Shown: in pieces, positions 21,744-32,836 of the stretch | Layout of the letters: every line of letters starts with the position of its first letter | Position numbering within the stretch: position 1 is the stretch's first letter | Source of the DNA: Rapana venosa | Taxonomy: Eukaryota; Mollusca; Gastropoda; Neogastropoda; Muricidae | Assembly (NCBI GenBank): GCA_028751875.1 | Contig: CM054135.1 | Location: forward strand, 1,932,506-1,996,505 | Direction of reading: 5' to 3' | DNA: 64,000 nucleotides | Translations under genes and position numbers: made by a program | Notes under the pieces: generated by a model | What the model saw: the letters and a program-made list of their open reading frames with translations, nothing else | Told to the model about the DNA's origin: nothing | The model's database searches: none

Positions 21744-22412
21744 ATGTTTATAACACTAACAAACATCCAATCAGGTGTACCTGTCAAAGTCGCCATTCCT
21801 ATTGACAACCGCTGTCAACACAAATTGGTTGCTCTGCATGAGGTCTTCTACAAAGTATCATGGACAAACATCGACAGCAGCAACAACTGGCTTAAAAAAT
21901 ATGATCCTAGAACTAGAGCGTATAATAAATTTACTGTGCAAGAAGGTTATTATGATTTCTGCACACTGGAAAAGGAGCTCCTTCGCCCAGCTGGCTTCAC
22001 AGCAAAACTCAACCAAGCTAGTCTAAGAGTAACTCTACAGACTTCTTCAATTATAAGGATGCCACAACGTCTTGCAGAAATGCTTGGTTTCGAGCCCCTA
22101 GACAGTTGGGAAATAATCTTTGGCGGTGATGGTGACGAGGACAAAACCTATGTTGGTGAAAGACCCATTGACTTGGCAGTAAACTCTTTGCTTTTTGTAC
22201 ACCTGTCTCAGTTAAACACAACACAAAACCAAGTGGTGACGAAGGCTTCTTCCTCATCAGTCCCTTCTGATCTCCTAAGAATCCTTCCACCCAGCAGGGC
22301 AATGTACTGTGAAACGCAGCACAATAGCTTTACTACACTTCAATTCAAAGAGCTAGAAGAAGCTTCCATAAACACCTGTATAACAATCAAAGACATACTA
22401 AAAGAACGTTGA
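21744..22412 (+). CDS. Small capsid-associated candidate (penton-like?), copy B, intact
   Basis: This is an uninterrupted frame of 222 residues from MFITLTNIQSG to the stop at 22,410-22,412, the only intact full-length gene of the element in the window. The same frame is open further upstream to 21,600, but that part is antisense to the neighbouring gene; copies A and C share the ATG at this place, so I chose it. There is no signal peptide or membrane helix. The composition suggests a beta-rich fold. The N-terminal MFITLTN and a C-terminal TTLQFKELEE string are the best family marks. A penton or minor capsid role is inference. Confidence 0.65.
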   Translation: MFITLTNIQSGVPVKVAIPIDNRCQHKLVALHEVFYKVSWTNIDSSNNWLKKYDPRTRAYNKFTVQEGYYDFCTLEKELLRPAGFTAKLNQASLRVTLQTSSIIRMPQRLAEMLGFEPLDSWEIIFGGDGDEDKTYVGERPIDLAVNSLLFVHLSQLNTTQNQVVTKASSSSVPSDLLRILPPSRAMYCETQHNSFTTLQFKELEEASINTCITIKDILKER

Positions 22413-22479
22413 CTAGTAAAAATTTAAAACATATTACATTAGAAATAAAATAATATAAATACTACTTTATACGATAACC

Positions 22480-22732
22480 ATGTCACGCGTCCCCGTAATA
22501 AGAGCACCTGAAACAAGCCAAACTATTGAAGCTTAAAGATCCTGGTGATGTACAAGAAGTTTGGAGAAGTATGGGAGATTGGTGAAGTTTACGCTTTTGA
22601 GTGAACAAACTGAAAGGATACTACAAGCTAACAAGCAATTAGAAGAATCTAAGAAACCTCCTCGGTTTTACTAAACTTGAACAGTTGCGTACTGTTTAAG
22701 CTGAAGCATAAGCAGATGATGATTTTACTTAA
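22480..22732 (+). pseudogene. Small acidic/coiled-coil protein, copy B
   Basis: ATG at 22,480 (MSRVPVIRAPETSQTIEA). After a frameshift the frame continues FTLLSEQTERILQANKQLEE, then a KKPP segment and an Asp-rich end at about 22,730. Expected length is about 83 residues. Function unknown; it sits between the capsid-associated gene and the next unknown gene. The same pieces are visible in C at about 46,693-46,930. Confidence 0.45.
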
Positions 22733-22755
22733 CATATAACATATAAACTTAATAA

Positions 22756-23345
22756 ATGGCATTCAAACCAAGCATCGACTGGCAGATCAAGTTTGAGTTT
22801 AGTATTAGTCCATACACTCGCTATCCGCCTGACAGAACTTTGTCGTAAAGCCATAAATGCTGACCAGTAAACATAGCACTAGCCAATCAATCACTAGCAG
22901 AAACGAAGTAGAGATAATAGAAATACCGAATAAGGCACGTTACTGCTTCATTAAAAAGACTCCGTGACTAAAACATCAACCACATTGCTACGATTCCTTC
23001 CATAACGTTCCTCTGGATGATCCGTACACATTGGTGTTTGTTCTGGTTGCCAAGAGAATGAAAAGCTTCTTTCTTGTCATAAGGATGGATACTATAACGG
23101 AAAGAACCTCGACGTTGATTGCCTCTCAAAGATTTGCTATGCTAGTCGGAACAACGCAAGTGACAATGACATTGAAGGGAACATTTGTCCATAATAAAGT
23201 CAACTGCTCCTAACTCCACCACAGCTAACCAATTAGCATCCCCAATCTACACCACGTTGACCCTCGTTGCAGTCTATTAATACACGAAGTTTGTACTGCC
23301 GACAATCAATTACAAGACTTACTGAAGGAATACCATTAAAAATTA
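22756..23345 (+). pseudogene. Unknown protein with several Cys residues, copy B
   Basis: ATG at 22,756 (MAFKPSIDWQIKFEFSISPY). The frame breaks repeatedly. In one frame around 23,045-23,190 it reads a stretch with spaced Cys (SCHKDGYYNGKNLDVDC), which might be a metal-binding or disulphide-bonded region. No family recognised. Copy C has the counterpart at about 46,950-47,520. Confidence 0.35.
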
Positions 23346-23377
23346 CACCTCGTTTTTTTTAAACAGTATAAGAAGAA

Positions 23378-24068
23378 ATGACAACCGCAAAATATCCTAA
23401 AGTTCCTAAAAGTTGCACCGATCCTGAACCTTCTTAATGATAATGCTAATACCTTTCGTTTGACAAACATTACACAGATGCAGCATACATTGACAACAAC
23501 TAGCAAAGTATACAAAAAGCCGGCGTAGGTACAGATCAGCATTTACTGTGTTAGCTCTATTACTACATGTACAGCAACACTGTCTATAACCGCAGCAGAA
23601 CAGGCATTGCTCTCTTGGCTACTGGAATTGCTGCTCCTGCATCTAAGCATTGGCTCTGGTTCAATAAACACAGGACACCTGTTCATTGTCACAGCATCAG
23701 TCTTTTCAGAAGAAGGTTTTGCTAAACTAGAACAACATGAAAGCTGTGGGTTGCCTTGACATTAGCAACTAAGCTCATTTAGACCATTATAGCAAAGCTC
23801 TAACAGATTCCACAATATCAGAAGAGGGTTCCAAGCGTCTTCAGGATGACCTACGATGACTATCAAGCGTCAAAAGTTCGCCTCCAAACAAACAACACAA
23901 ACTAAGCCTGGGACCATTGGACTCAATAAAAAAGGAATATATAAAAAAGGGGTATCTGCTTGGCTTGGACAATACTCAGCTGAGTACTCTATTAAGGAGC
24001 TAAGAATTACCTGTGGTAGATTTACTGCTTCATACCGAAGCAAAAACAAAAAAACAAGAAGCAATTAA
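23378..24068 (+). pseudogene. Membrane protein of unknown function, copy B
   Basis: Starts MTTAKYPKVPKS. The middle is hydrophobic (clearer in copy C, where an open frame at 47,589-47,909 contains LIWGLFSITAGAVYLSHHF followed by KKVLRKLEKH). A charged C-terminal part ends about 24,068. Similar two-helix proteins with a KLEKH-type motif occur in related invertebrate elements as uncharacterised proteins (from memory). The gene is followed by the TTAATTAATTAATT motif. Confidence 0.45.
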
Positions 24069-24122
24069 TTAATTAATTTTTTTTCTTACTATATGAGTTA
24101 GAGATTTTAGTTGAAGCTCAGT
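24062..24122 (+). promoter_or_regulatory. Promoter-like motif upstream of DNA polymerase, copy B
   Basis: AATTAATTAATTAATT, then a T run, then ACTATATGAGTTAGAGATTT, and the ATG at 24,123. The same arrangement lies at 27,508-27,582 and in copy C at 48,184-48,235 and 51,413-51,477. It may combine the end signal of the upstream transcript (A/T-rich, T run) with a TATA-like start. Confidence 0.5.
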
Positions 24123-27100
24123 ATGGATAAATTATTTCAGACAAAAGAGCTGAGGGTCACGCAAGCGCAAAACGTTGTACAAAGTATCCAAGATGCAATC
24201 GCACAAATACCAGACAAGATAACAATCGAACCACCAGTAAAGGTACAGTTGGTTGCTGAAATTCTATACAACACAGCAAACAAAGAAGAGGAACTAACTG
24301 TTCATGTATCAACCACACAACAAGCACTGAACTCCTTTGAAGAGCTAAATAAAATATGGGCTGATAGATGAGGCGTAACTTGAGTATGCAGCAGAAACAG
24401 CAAGAATGAGCGATCAGATGGACAGTTTGGTAAGGTTCTTCGCATGAGAACTAAAAGCAAACAAAGTTTCATCCCATTGTTTGGTAGAAGCTACATTTCC
24501 CTTGCCCCCTGATGTTGTACAAAACGTGCTGTGCTGAACATTCAGAACAAAGATGACAAGGTTTTGGGGGGGGGGGGGGGGGGGGGGGGGGTGTGTGTGT
24601 GCTGGCTAAACTGTTTCATGTACAAAAGAAATTGCAGAGAGAAGTTTCAAACTATCATGAACATTGTAACAAGCTTGACTTCACCGGCATCGACTTTCCT
24701 GTAGCTGTTAAGAGTATTGATCTCTTTGAGGAACTAAACCCCCCCATCAGTGTGAATGTGTACACCTGGGATGATGATGCTGGCAGTACTTCTTGTGGAT
24801 TAAGACCACTTAGGATATCAAAAAGATCTCCAACAATAGGTAATCCTGATAAGAACCATGTAGACCTCTTGCTAGTGAGTGACGAATGTCGTTATCATTA
24901 TACACTCATTAGAACAATGAGTAGACTTGTTGCACAGGCAACAAAGCATAAACAGAAGAAAGAGTTTTGCAGACGATGCTTGGTTCTTTTACCATCTTTA
25001 CAGGCAGCAGACAAACATAGAAAACATTGTAAGAGCGAGGTTGAAGCAATCACTGAACTTGTCACACCAAAGCCAGGAAGCAAGGAGTACTTCAAAAACA
25101 TAAATAAGCTACAAAAGAGTCCATATGTAGTGTATGCTGACTTCGAGTCTATCATTGTGCCATACCAAGGACCAGCACCAGAAAATATACCTAAAACTAC
25201 CTTGCTCAGTAATCATCAAGTCTGTTCCTTTGCTTATGTTGTTGTTAGATCAGATGGTGCACACTTCAGAGCCAGTTTTGTATCGAGGACCAGACGCAGC
25301 TAAGCTTTTTCTTGAACACATGAAAGCGAATCATAACCACTACTCTCAACAGCTAAACCTACAAGAGATTATTATGACAGAAGAGGATCAGGAACAGTAT
25401 GCTTCTGCCACACATTGCTGGATTTGTGGTAATTTATTAACACCGCAGGTGGCAGACAATCACACAGTCAAGATCATGAACACATCAGTGGTTAGTTTCG
25501 TGGATCAGCACATAGTAAGTGTAACCTACAACTAAAAGTCGAATCCCAAAACATGGATGCTGCCAGTCTTCTTTCACAAGCTAAGAGGTTACGATCACGA
25601 CCTAATCATGCAGGCAGTGACGATGAGTATAAGCTTACTGCATTGGCCTCAGTCATCAGAGAAATCTGACTTTTACACTAAATAGCCTGTCCTTCTTTGA
25701 TTTCTGCACAACATCTGATGGAATCTCTAGAGTCCTTGTCTTCATCACTGAGTACTTGCTCAATTACAAAAATACTTCGACACAAAGCTCGTGCGAAAAG
25801 GCGTCTAATCCATATGATACATGGACTCATGGAAAGCTTTGAGAAGAAGAACTGCCTCGCAAAAGAAGCATTCTTCAGCAGATTAACAGGCAAAGGAATC
25901 AGTGATGATGACTATCAGCTTGCTCAGTGGGGCATGGCAAAAGATGGAGTTAAAAACGATGGGCATTACCATGATCAGTCTCTACTTGCTGATGTATGCT
26001 ATCTTGCTGAGTCTGAAAACACAGAAAGACTGGCATGAACATTTATGGACTAACCACATCACATTAGATTACAGAACCAGGAATGGCTTGGGATGCTTTT
26101 CTTAAGTTTACTGGGGTGCAGATTGTTTTGTTGTCTGACCTGCCAATGCTACTAATGATTGAGGATGGTCTAGCTGGTGCATCAGTAATGCATCGCACAA
26201 TTACTGTAAGGCCAACAACAAATATTTAAGAAGACTAATGATCCTAAGCAAAGCTTCTAACTACATCATGTACTTGGACGCAAACAATCTGTAAGGATGG
26301 GCGATGTGCAGTCACTACCACTAAGAAAACTTTCAGTTGTTAAGGTCCTTTGCTGTTGATGAGACCTCTAAAAGTGTTGTCCACAAATGTGCCTGATCAT
26401 CAATAGTTGGATCTTAGAAGTAGATTTTATTCTAATCCCCATGAACGACATGATGCGCACAATGACTACCCAAATGGCTGCAGAAAGGCTCAAAACATCT
26501 CCAAAAGAACCACCAAAGCTTGTACAAACTAAATGACCAAGACAAAGTATGTTTTGTCACTACAACTGCTACATTTCTACCTAAGGCAGGGTTAATTCTT
26601 ACTGCTGTTCTCGTATTCATGTGTTTGACCAAGAGCAATCATGAAACCAGACATCAGAAGAACACTAGATCTGAGAACGAAGGCAACCCGATGCATCAGA
26701 AAAGGATTACTTCAAGCTCATGAACAATAGCTGCTTTGTAAAACAATGGAGAACACCACACAAAAGAAAAGATGTAGATTAGTCACAAAAGAAATGAACC
26801 AATAAAGCCTAACACATCAATAGCAAGCTATCAAGACTACCAGCAATTCCATGACATCCTGTATGCATCATGATGAAGAAAGTTGCGGGTTAAAACTAAG
26901 ACAAACCAGTATTCATTGGTTTTTGTGTGCGGAGCTGTCAAAGCTGTTGAGCTGGAGTTTCTATGTATGAATTACTGAAAGGTTTAAGTTTCCTGATGTA
27001 AGGGTCTTGTATACAGAACACAGACTCTTTCATCTAACATACCCACAGCAGACATAAAAAAAGATCTTGAAGAGTATGTTTGCATTGGGAACAGAGTCAT

Positions 27101-27508
27101 GTATATTCCTGTGATTATCCAAAGACAGTCCCTTTGTTGCCATTCATCAGTAAACAAAAAAAGTTATTGGGTAAATGAAGGATGAGATTGACCTCACTAT
27201 TATCAAAGATATGTTTGGCTAAGCGCTTAAGATGTATAGGGTTGCAAGTCAAAAAAGTGTCCATAAAAAGGCAAAATGGTGGTTGGAAAGCAAGTGACCA
27301 AAACACGCATCAGTCATGATAACTATACAAAGGCTCTCTTTGAAGGTAAAGTATTTCAATCATGACATTCCAAAAAATTATTCAACATTGCATCAGATAA
27401 ATACAACTGTGGTTAGAAAGAAGACATTGATTGCAAAGATATCAAAGAGAGTATATTCATCGCAGAATACTCATGACGCGCCTAGGACACTGGAGAACAA
27501 AAGTAATT
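24123..27508 (+). pseudogene. Protein-primed family-B DNA polymerase, copy B (frame broken)
   Basis: It would replicate the linear genome from protein-primed ends. Visible in order: an N-terminal viral-type region (24,123-24,780; WDDDAG at about 24,768), a Cys/His cluster FCRRCLVLLPS..HRKHC at about 24,965-25,030, exonuclease motif I ADFES at about 25,132-25,149, a CWICG half of a treble-clef at about 25,418, exonuclease motif II FFHKLRGYDHDLIMQ at about 25,565-25,610, polymerase motif A LDANNL at about 26,273-26,291 followed by an in-frame TAA, motif B KLMNNSCF at about 26,713, and motif C, mutated here (27,010-27,033) but intact in copy C. A run of about 28 G at 24,567-24,592 sits in the N-terminal region. 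Full length would be about 1,100 residues. The start at 24,123 is shared with copy C (48,236). Confidence 0.88.
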
Positions 27509-27582
27509 AATTAATTAATTTTTTTTTTTTAAATCATTTATATACGAGCTAAAAAATTGATTGAAACTTACTCTACCTCACA
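27505..27582 (+). promoter_or_regulatory. Second promoter/terminator-like motif, copy B
   Basis: TAATTAATTAATTAATT plus a run of T begins at the polymerase stop codon itself, followed by TTATATACGAGCTAAAAAATTG and an ATG at 27,583. Its match with 24,062-24,122 in both spacing and sequence suggests a repeated regulatory cassette. Confidence 0.5.
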
Positions 27583-28130
27583 ATGGATTGTTTACTCTTT
27601 ATCAAATACTAATGGTAGTGGTCCAATGCCACGTCTCTGTTTTTTTTAACAGTGCTTGCCGTTATTGATGATTATGGTAGCAATTAGAAATAAAACTTGA
27701 TCATGGTACAAAAGAAGAAGTGCTAAATAATAATCTAGGAGTTGTAGTGATGAGAGAGTGTCCACACCCACTTCAGTATTACAAAAGTGTTCCCATAAAT
27801 TGTAGTACAAAAAACAGTTAGATGAGGACCATACCGTCACTTACTTCTGTATGAAATAAGTATCCCCGCCGCACTACCTTACTAAAGGCCGGGAACAGTT
27901 ATTAGGTGGCACTAGCTGCAGTTTTCCGCTCTAACAAAAGCCCGTTGCGGCGCAGGTACTACAAATAATAAATAGAGGATCCATCTCCACAACTTTTTGT
28001 TATTTCATAAGTGTCTATGCTCCAGATGGGATCTGTGCTCGTTTGTTACGTCGCCTGCTTCAGCTTCTCCAGGAGCATACAGATTCTCAGTTTCGTCCCT
28101 AAGGGGATTATGGTTGCTTAGAAGGTGGTG
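27583..28130 (+). pseudogene. Unknown plus-strand gene after the polymerase, copy B
   Basis: ATG at 27,583 (MDCLLFIKY) is shared with copy C at 51,478 and follows the regulatory motif, which is my main reason to call a gene. A coherent piece is GVVVMRECPHPLQYYKSVP at about 27,740-27,795. Elements of this type usually carry a cysteine protease, but I could not find a His-Asp-Cys set, so I do not assign one. Frame broken; the end is uncertain. Confidence 0.33.
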
Positions 28131-28560
28131 TGGTTGATGTCTGCTGTATTTTTTGCGTTTTGATGGCGTGCCACAGGGTTTAAACCCTGAGGCTTTAGTT
28201 TTATCTCATATTTCATCATTGCTCGCAAAAACTGAGGCAGTCTTATTCTTATTCTTACCCCACTCTGTATTTCGTGTGCCTGGTCATGATTCTTGGTGGT
28301 ACTGATATGCAAACAGTCTTTCATGCTAACGCTTGTTAAAACTTCAACCATGCTTGAGATCTGTGGTTGCCTGGTATACCTCTTTTTATTGCTACTACCA
28401 TGCTTTAGTATACCAACTGATTAAAATGCACCTTTAAACTCGTTACCAATCATCGCCGAATAGTCTGGGATATTAGTGGGCCCACGGACTATAGATTCTT
28501 GCAAAGCAACTGCAGTTGCGGTGGCACTCTTTTCAGTAAGGGCGCTGCATCTTTATTATG
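28115..28560 (-). pseudogene. Unknown minus-strand gene, copy B
   Basis: An open frame at 28,118-28,351 starts MVEVLTSVSMKDCLHIS, and coding-like sequence extends upstream to about 28,550, where it meets a G-rich artefact tract. Copy C has homologous sequence at about 52,000-52,370. No domain recognised. It is opposed to the plus-strand gene at 27,583, so the two would be convergent. Confidence 0.3.
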
Positions 28561-28618
28561 GGGGGGGGTGGGGGGGGGGTGGGTTTTGGTGGTGGGGGTG
28601 TTTGGGGGGGGGGGGCCC
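28559..28618. repeat. G-rich tract, probable sequence artefact
   Basis: About 58 bases of almost pure G with TGG/TTT islands. At the matching place copy C (about 52,380-52,395) has ordinary sequence with no G run. Flanks on both sides align with C, so this run is inserted in B. Confidence 0.6.
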
Positions 28619-28629
28619 TAGAAAGCTAC

Positions 28630-29640
28630 GTCCACTACAGTAAAGCATACTTATACTCTCTTCTTCTGATTGTGTCAAGGGGTAAGTATAAAAGGTCTAG
28701 TGGTGGAGTATCATTGGCTTTATGTTATGAAGGAGACTATTAATTCGCCCGTGGTGAAGGTATATAGATATGCCATATTGCCTTGATTAGACAGCCACTT
28801 CTTGCTACTTCGGAACTTACCCTGCTGCAATGCTTCAGTTTATTAATTGCCGCCTGTCCTTTCCAGTACCCTTATGGTGTGTAGTAGATCTTAGAGAGTT
28901 GGCATCCATTGTTCTAATATAATAAGAAAAAAATTGCCCTGTTTGGTTAACCAACCTTCTGTGCAAGAAGTATAGCTATAGGTCAACTGCCCACCACAAA
29001 AAAAGCAATCTCGCCTGTCCTTCTGTTTCAGTGGTTGATAATAATCACGAAGCTGTGGCTTAGTAATCAGGAATATTTGTTTGCCTGTCACAATGTAGTA
29101 CTCTTTTATTGCCCCGTACAACATCAAAAATGTTTTGCAGCAGGTCTTGTTTCACAAGAAGTTTTTCAATAATAAAGTCTAACTGAGCAAGTTCTTTTTC
29201 CTTTCGTATACTGCTGAGCTTGTTCAGTTGTTCTAGTTGCTTATCATGTCTCTTCCTTCTTCTCTGTTATGAAGTTTAGAAAACAAGTAGTTTGCTGCCT
29301 GTAAAACAAGTGCGTTAACTACAGCACCACCAACCATCATCACGAAAGAAGGCCATTTTCTATTATGGACTAATCTTTCTGGAATAATTTCCCTCTTACC
29401 AAGAATCTTTTTGTAGCAATGGATGCTGTTTACAACCGCAGACTAGCTTGGGCGCTGTCTTCAAAGTCTAGTTTTTCCTAAATCAGGCAGGCCTCATTTT
29501 TAGAAGCTCTTTCCTAACATAGTATAGCCGACACTAAGACTGCAATAACGCAGCGTGGTAGATCCAATTGACTGCTTCATTTCTGTACTCATATTTCTAC
29601 TATATGTATAATTATTTATTTATATCTATTATACATATTG
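28630..29640 (-). pseudogene. Unknown minus-strand genes at the right of copy B
   Basis: At least two coding-like blocks. One, near 28,730-28,920 (copy C 52,418-52,675), contains YLPSPRALI and DLLYLP. The other, around 28,891-29,130, reads KDRRDCFFCGGQLTYSY. Further upstream (29,150-29,600) a Lys/Glu/Leu-rich part looks coiled-coil (KQLEQLNKLSSIRKEKELAQ), and a start MSTEMKQSIGS lies near 29,590. None matches a family that I can name with confidence. Frames are broken in B and C. Confidence 0.35.
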
Positions 29641-29769
29641 AATGGATCGTTGTCAGCTGTTTGCTTTGCAATGGTTGTGGCTGATGGTTGTGTTTGGCTT
29701 TTGTTCTTGCTGCGGTTCTTGTCTTGCTGGTGCTTGTTGCTCCATACTCTATAGGCTGTATACCCCCCA
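29640..29769 (-). pseudogene. Lys/Gln-rich unknown ORF, cut at the block junction
   Basis: Minus-strand frame with QQDKNRSKNKSQ and ending NMYNRYK. The N-terminal side is cut at 29,769 and replaced by duplicated-block sequence. In copy C the corresponding frame continues to about 53,743. Confidence 0.35.
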
Positions 29770-30198
29770 TTCCAAAACAACCACCCTACCCACGCCACAA
29801 CCAACCAACCAACCATCTAAACAACCCACCCACCCACCCCCCAACTAACCATCCAACCAACCCCACCCACCACTAACCATCCAGACCAACCCAACCCACC
29901 ACTAAACACCAAGGAGGAGGAGGAGAAAGAAACGGTATCCCCCCAAAAACAACAAACAACAAGAACAACAACAAAACAACTTTGGCCACCGACGTTAGTA
30001 AACCCCGTGGTAGACTCGCTGTTGTTGAAGAGAAGCGGTCCCGAAACTTGAGCCTCTGGAACTGCAGACCCATCATTTAACTGAAGGTCTCCCCGCCAGC
30101 CCCTCCGTCAAAGACCTCCTCTGACACTCCCCCGCGAATAAGTCTATGTCGTCCCACGATGTCGAAATCCCCACAGAGAAGAGAGAGAGAGTAGAGAG

Positions 30199-30238
<40 letters not shown>

Positions 30239-30343
30239 AGAGAGAGGATGACAAACTTTATTTTCGAGGATAATGCATAAGCACCCATGTGCTTTTACAT
30301 CCAGTCCCCCCCCGGCCCCCCCCACCCCCCTTAATAAGAGAGA

Positions 30344-30397
<54 letters not shown>

Positions 30398-30452
30398 AGA
30401 ATATATCAGCTCCCCTCCCGAGAACCGATTGGCTTTGACTGCTTGACTTCAT

Positions 30453-32836
30453 CCCGCAGGTCTTTCGAAGTTGGTGGGTTCGAATTTCGGCAGCAGCGTC
30501 GTGGTGAAGATCCTCACAGCACTTTCAACTCAAAAGGCAGAAAGGTTACCATCCTTTCTGGCCAGCTCCAACAAATACACAAGGTAGAAGATAAAGAAAA
30601 CTCTTCGAACAATCCAGAAACCATCATGGACAAGAGCACCAAAGAGGACCTAAAAAATTACTAATGGGAGACATGAAAAATGCAAGTTGGGGACAGACAA
30701 CACAATCAGAGAATTGATCATGGGCAGACATGGCACCTAGAGACAAAATGAAAATGGGAGAACTTTTAACAGAATTTTGCATGCTCAACGGACCTGGTCA
30801 TTGGAGGCAAACATCATTCCTCTCCTTTCCCCACAAGAAAGTCCCGCATGACCACAGGACTTCCCCCGATGCAAGACAGAAAACCAGATTGACCACATCA
30901 CCACGGGAAAAAGTAGAGAAGGAGCCTGCATATGTCAGGGTGAAGCGCAGAAGCAGATGCAGCATCAGACCATCAACGTGTTGCTTGCCGTCCTCCAAGG
31001 ACCAAGCTCAAAGCCTACATCGACCGCAGGAGCCATCACAAAGTTCAACGTGCAAAGCCTGAAGGAAAGAGAAACAAATAGAAGAACTCAGAGCACGAAC
31101 TGAGGAACAAAACTTCCATGTGCGTTCCCAGCTGCCAGAGGAAACAGTCGATAGCAATGGCAGAGTCTGCGTGAGACCGGAAGACAACATAGCCAACAGT
31201 ACTGGGAAAGAAACAAAGAAAATACAAGGAGTGGGCTGACAACAGAAACATGCCCACTGATCACCAAGAAGAAAACAGCTGAAAGATGCAGATCAACCGA
31301 ACACAATATTCCCAAAAAGAAAAAGAAACAGGACCGCAAGCATGCTACTGGGAGGGACGAAAACCGTCAGTAAAAGAGAAATGCAAGAGAACAAGAGAAA
31401 AATTCCATTGAGGAACTGACTCAGGAATAGTGACTTAGCAGCAGGCCAAAAAATATGAAGAGACTGTACGAGATCACGAAAACTCTCATCAGGAAAAAAC
31501 AACAAACCTAGCTGCCCTTCACAGGTAAGAATGGCAATACCATTCCAGTGAGGAGGACCAGAGAGACAAGATGGCACAGAGCACATCAAGAAACTCTCAA
31601 CAGACATTCACCCCCAATCCGCCAGACATCCCACCACCTACTGAAATCCTTTTGGCATCAAACTCGGCCCCCCTACCAAAAGAGATCACCAAAGCCATCA
31701 CTCAACTCAAATCAGCAAAGCAAGCAGGCCCAGATCGGTATACCACCCTGAAAGCACTGAAGGTAGACATCCAAACTTCCACAGAGATGTTGATACCCAC
31801 TCCTAACAAGATCTGGGAGCAGAGAGTGGGTACCAGAAGACTGGAAGAAAGGCCATCTCGTAAAGTTGCCAAAGAAAGGGACCTTCCTCATGCAACAACG
31901 GAGAGGAACATGCTAACTGTCCATCCAGGAAAGTGCAGACAAAGACATTGCTAGACAGACTGAAGACACACTGGACAAGACACTTCGGATGAACAGCACT
32001 TTCGCAAGACAGATCATCACAGATCAAATCGCCACAATAGCGCATCATCATTGAGCAGTCCCTGGAGTGGCAGACTATAATTTCAGTCTTGTCGCCCTTC
32101 CAAAGGGCATTTGACAGCGTCGACAAGATGTCATTTGGAAACTGATGCATCACTGTGGCTGTTCCACCAAAGTTCATCACCGATCATCCCCGCAGCTATA
32201 TGAAGATGCCACCTGTCAAGTCATCCATGAAGGGAAACTGATCCTTCCTTCCGTGCAGACCGGTGTTCGTCAGGGCTGTCCTGTTGTCGCCAACCATCTC
32301 CTGTTGGTGGTTGACTGATAATAATGCAAGCCACACGGCAGGAGAACCGAGCAACAGGGACCCTCATGAAGCAGCTGGAAGACCAGGACTTCGCTAGCGA
32401 CATCAGCCTTCTCTCCACAGCAACAGACGCACAAAGAGAGGCTTTGTCGTGTTGCTGACGAAGCTAAAAGACTAGGCCTCCAAATCAACATCGGGAAGCA
32501 CGAGATCATGAGGGTGAACCACAAAACACATGACCCAGTGCGACTGCAAAGCAGCAGAGAAACCACCATCAAAGAAGTCATCAAGTTTTTTACGTCAGTA
32601 AAGATTGGGGGAACAGATGAAGACGTCCAAGGGCCGAATCAACAAAGCCCTCATGCCTTCTAACACCCTTACGCCAATTTGGAGTCAACAGCCCTCTCAT
32701 TTCAAAACAAATTGGGATCCCACAACACCAATGTCAAATCGGTCCTACTTTATGGCTCAGAATACCTGAGGTGGGTAACAAAAACCAACACCCACAAACT
32801 CCAGTCCCTTTTACCAATAAATCTCAGGACATCCTC
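30453..32836 (+). pseudogene. RTE-like LINE ORF, second copy in the duplicated block
   Basis: Same as 14,094-16,477, including KSAKQAGPD (about 31,710), FQRAFDSVD (about 32,098) and SVLLYGSE (about 32,739), with the same stops. It is cut at 32,837 by the same virus-like terminal repeat. Confidence 0.78.

Larger units (their letters stand above)
16478..29769 (+). mobile_element. Virus-like element copy B, right terminus missing
   Basis: Carries the full gene order up to and including the polymerase and most right-hand minus-strand genes. It stops at 29,769 in mid-gene, where the duplicated block begins. Copy C continues for another 2 kb to its right terminal repeat, so B has lost or never had its right end in this assembly. 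It lies inside an RTE-like LINE. The polymerase and the small genes are clearer here than in C, but indels are frequent. Confidence 0.85.

Noticed and set aside
27583..28130. Adenain/Ulp1-like cysteine protease call
   Set aside because: Expected from related elements, but no His-Asp-Cys set could be found in any frame.
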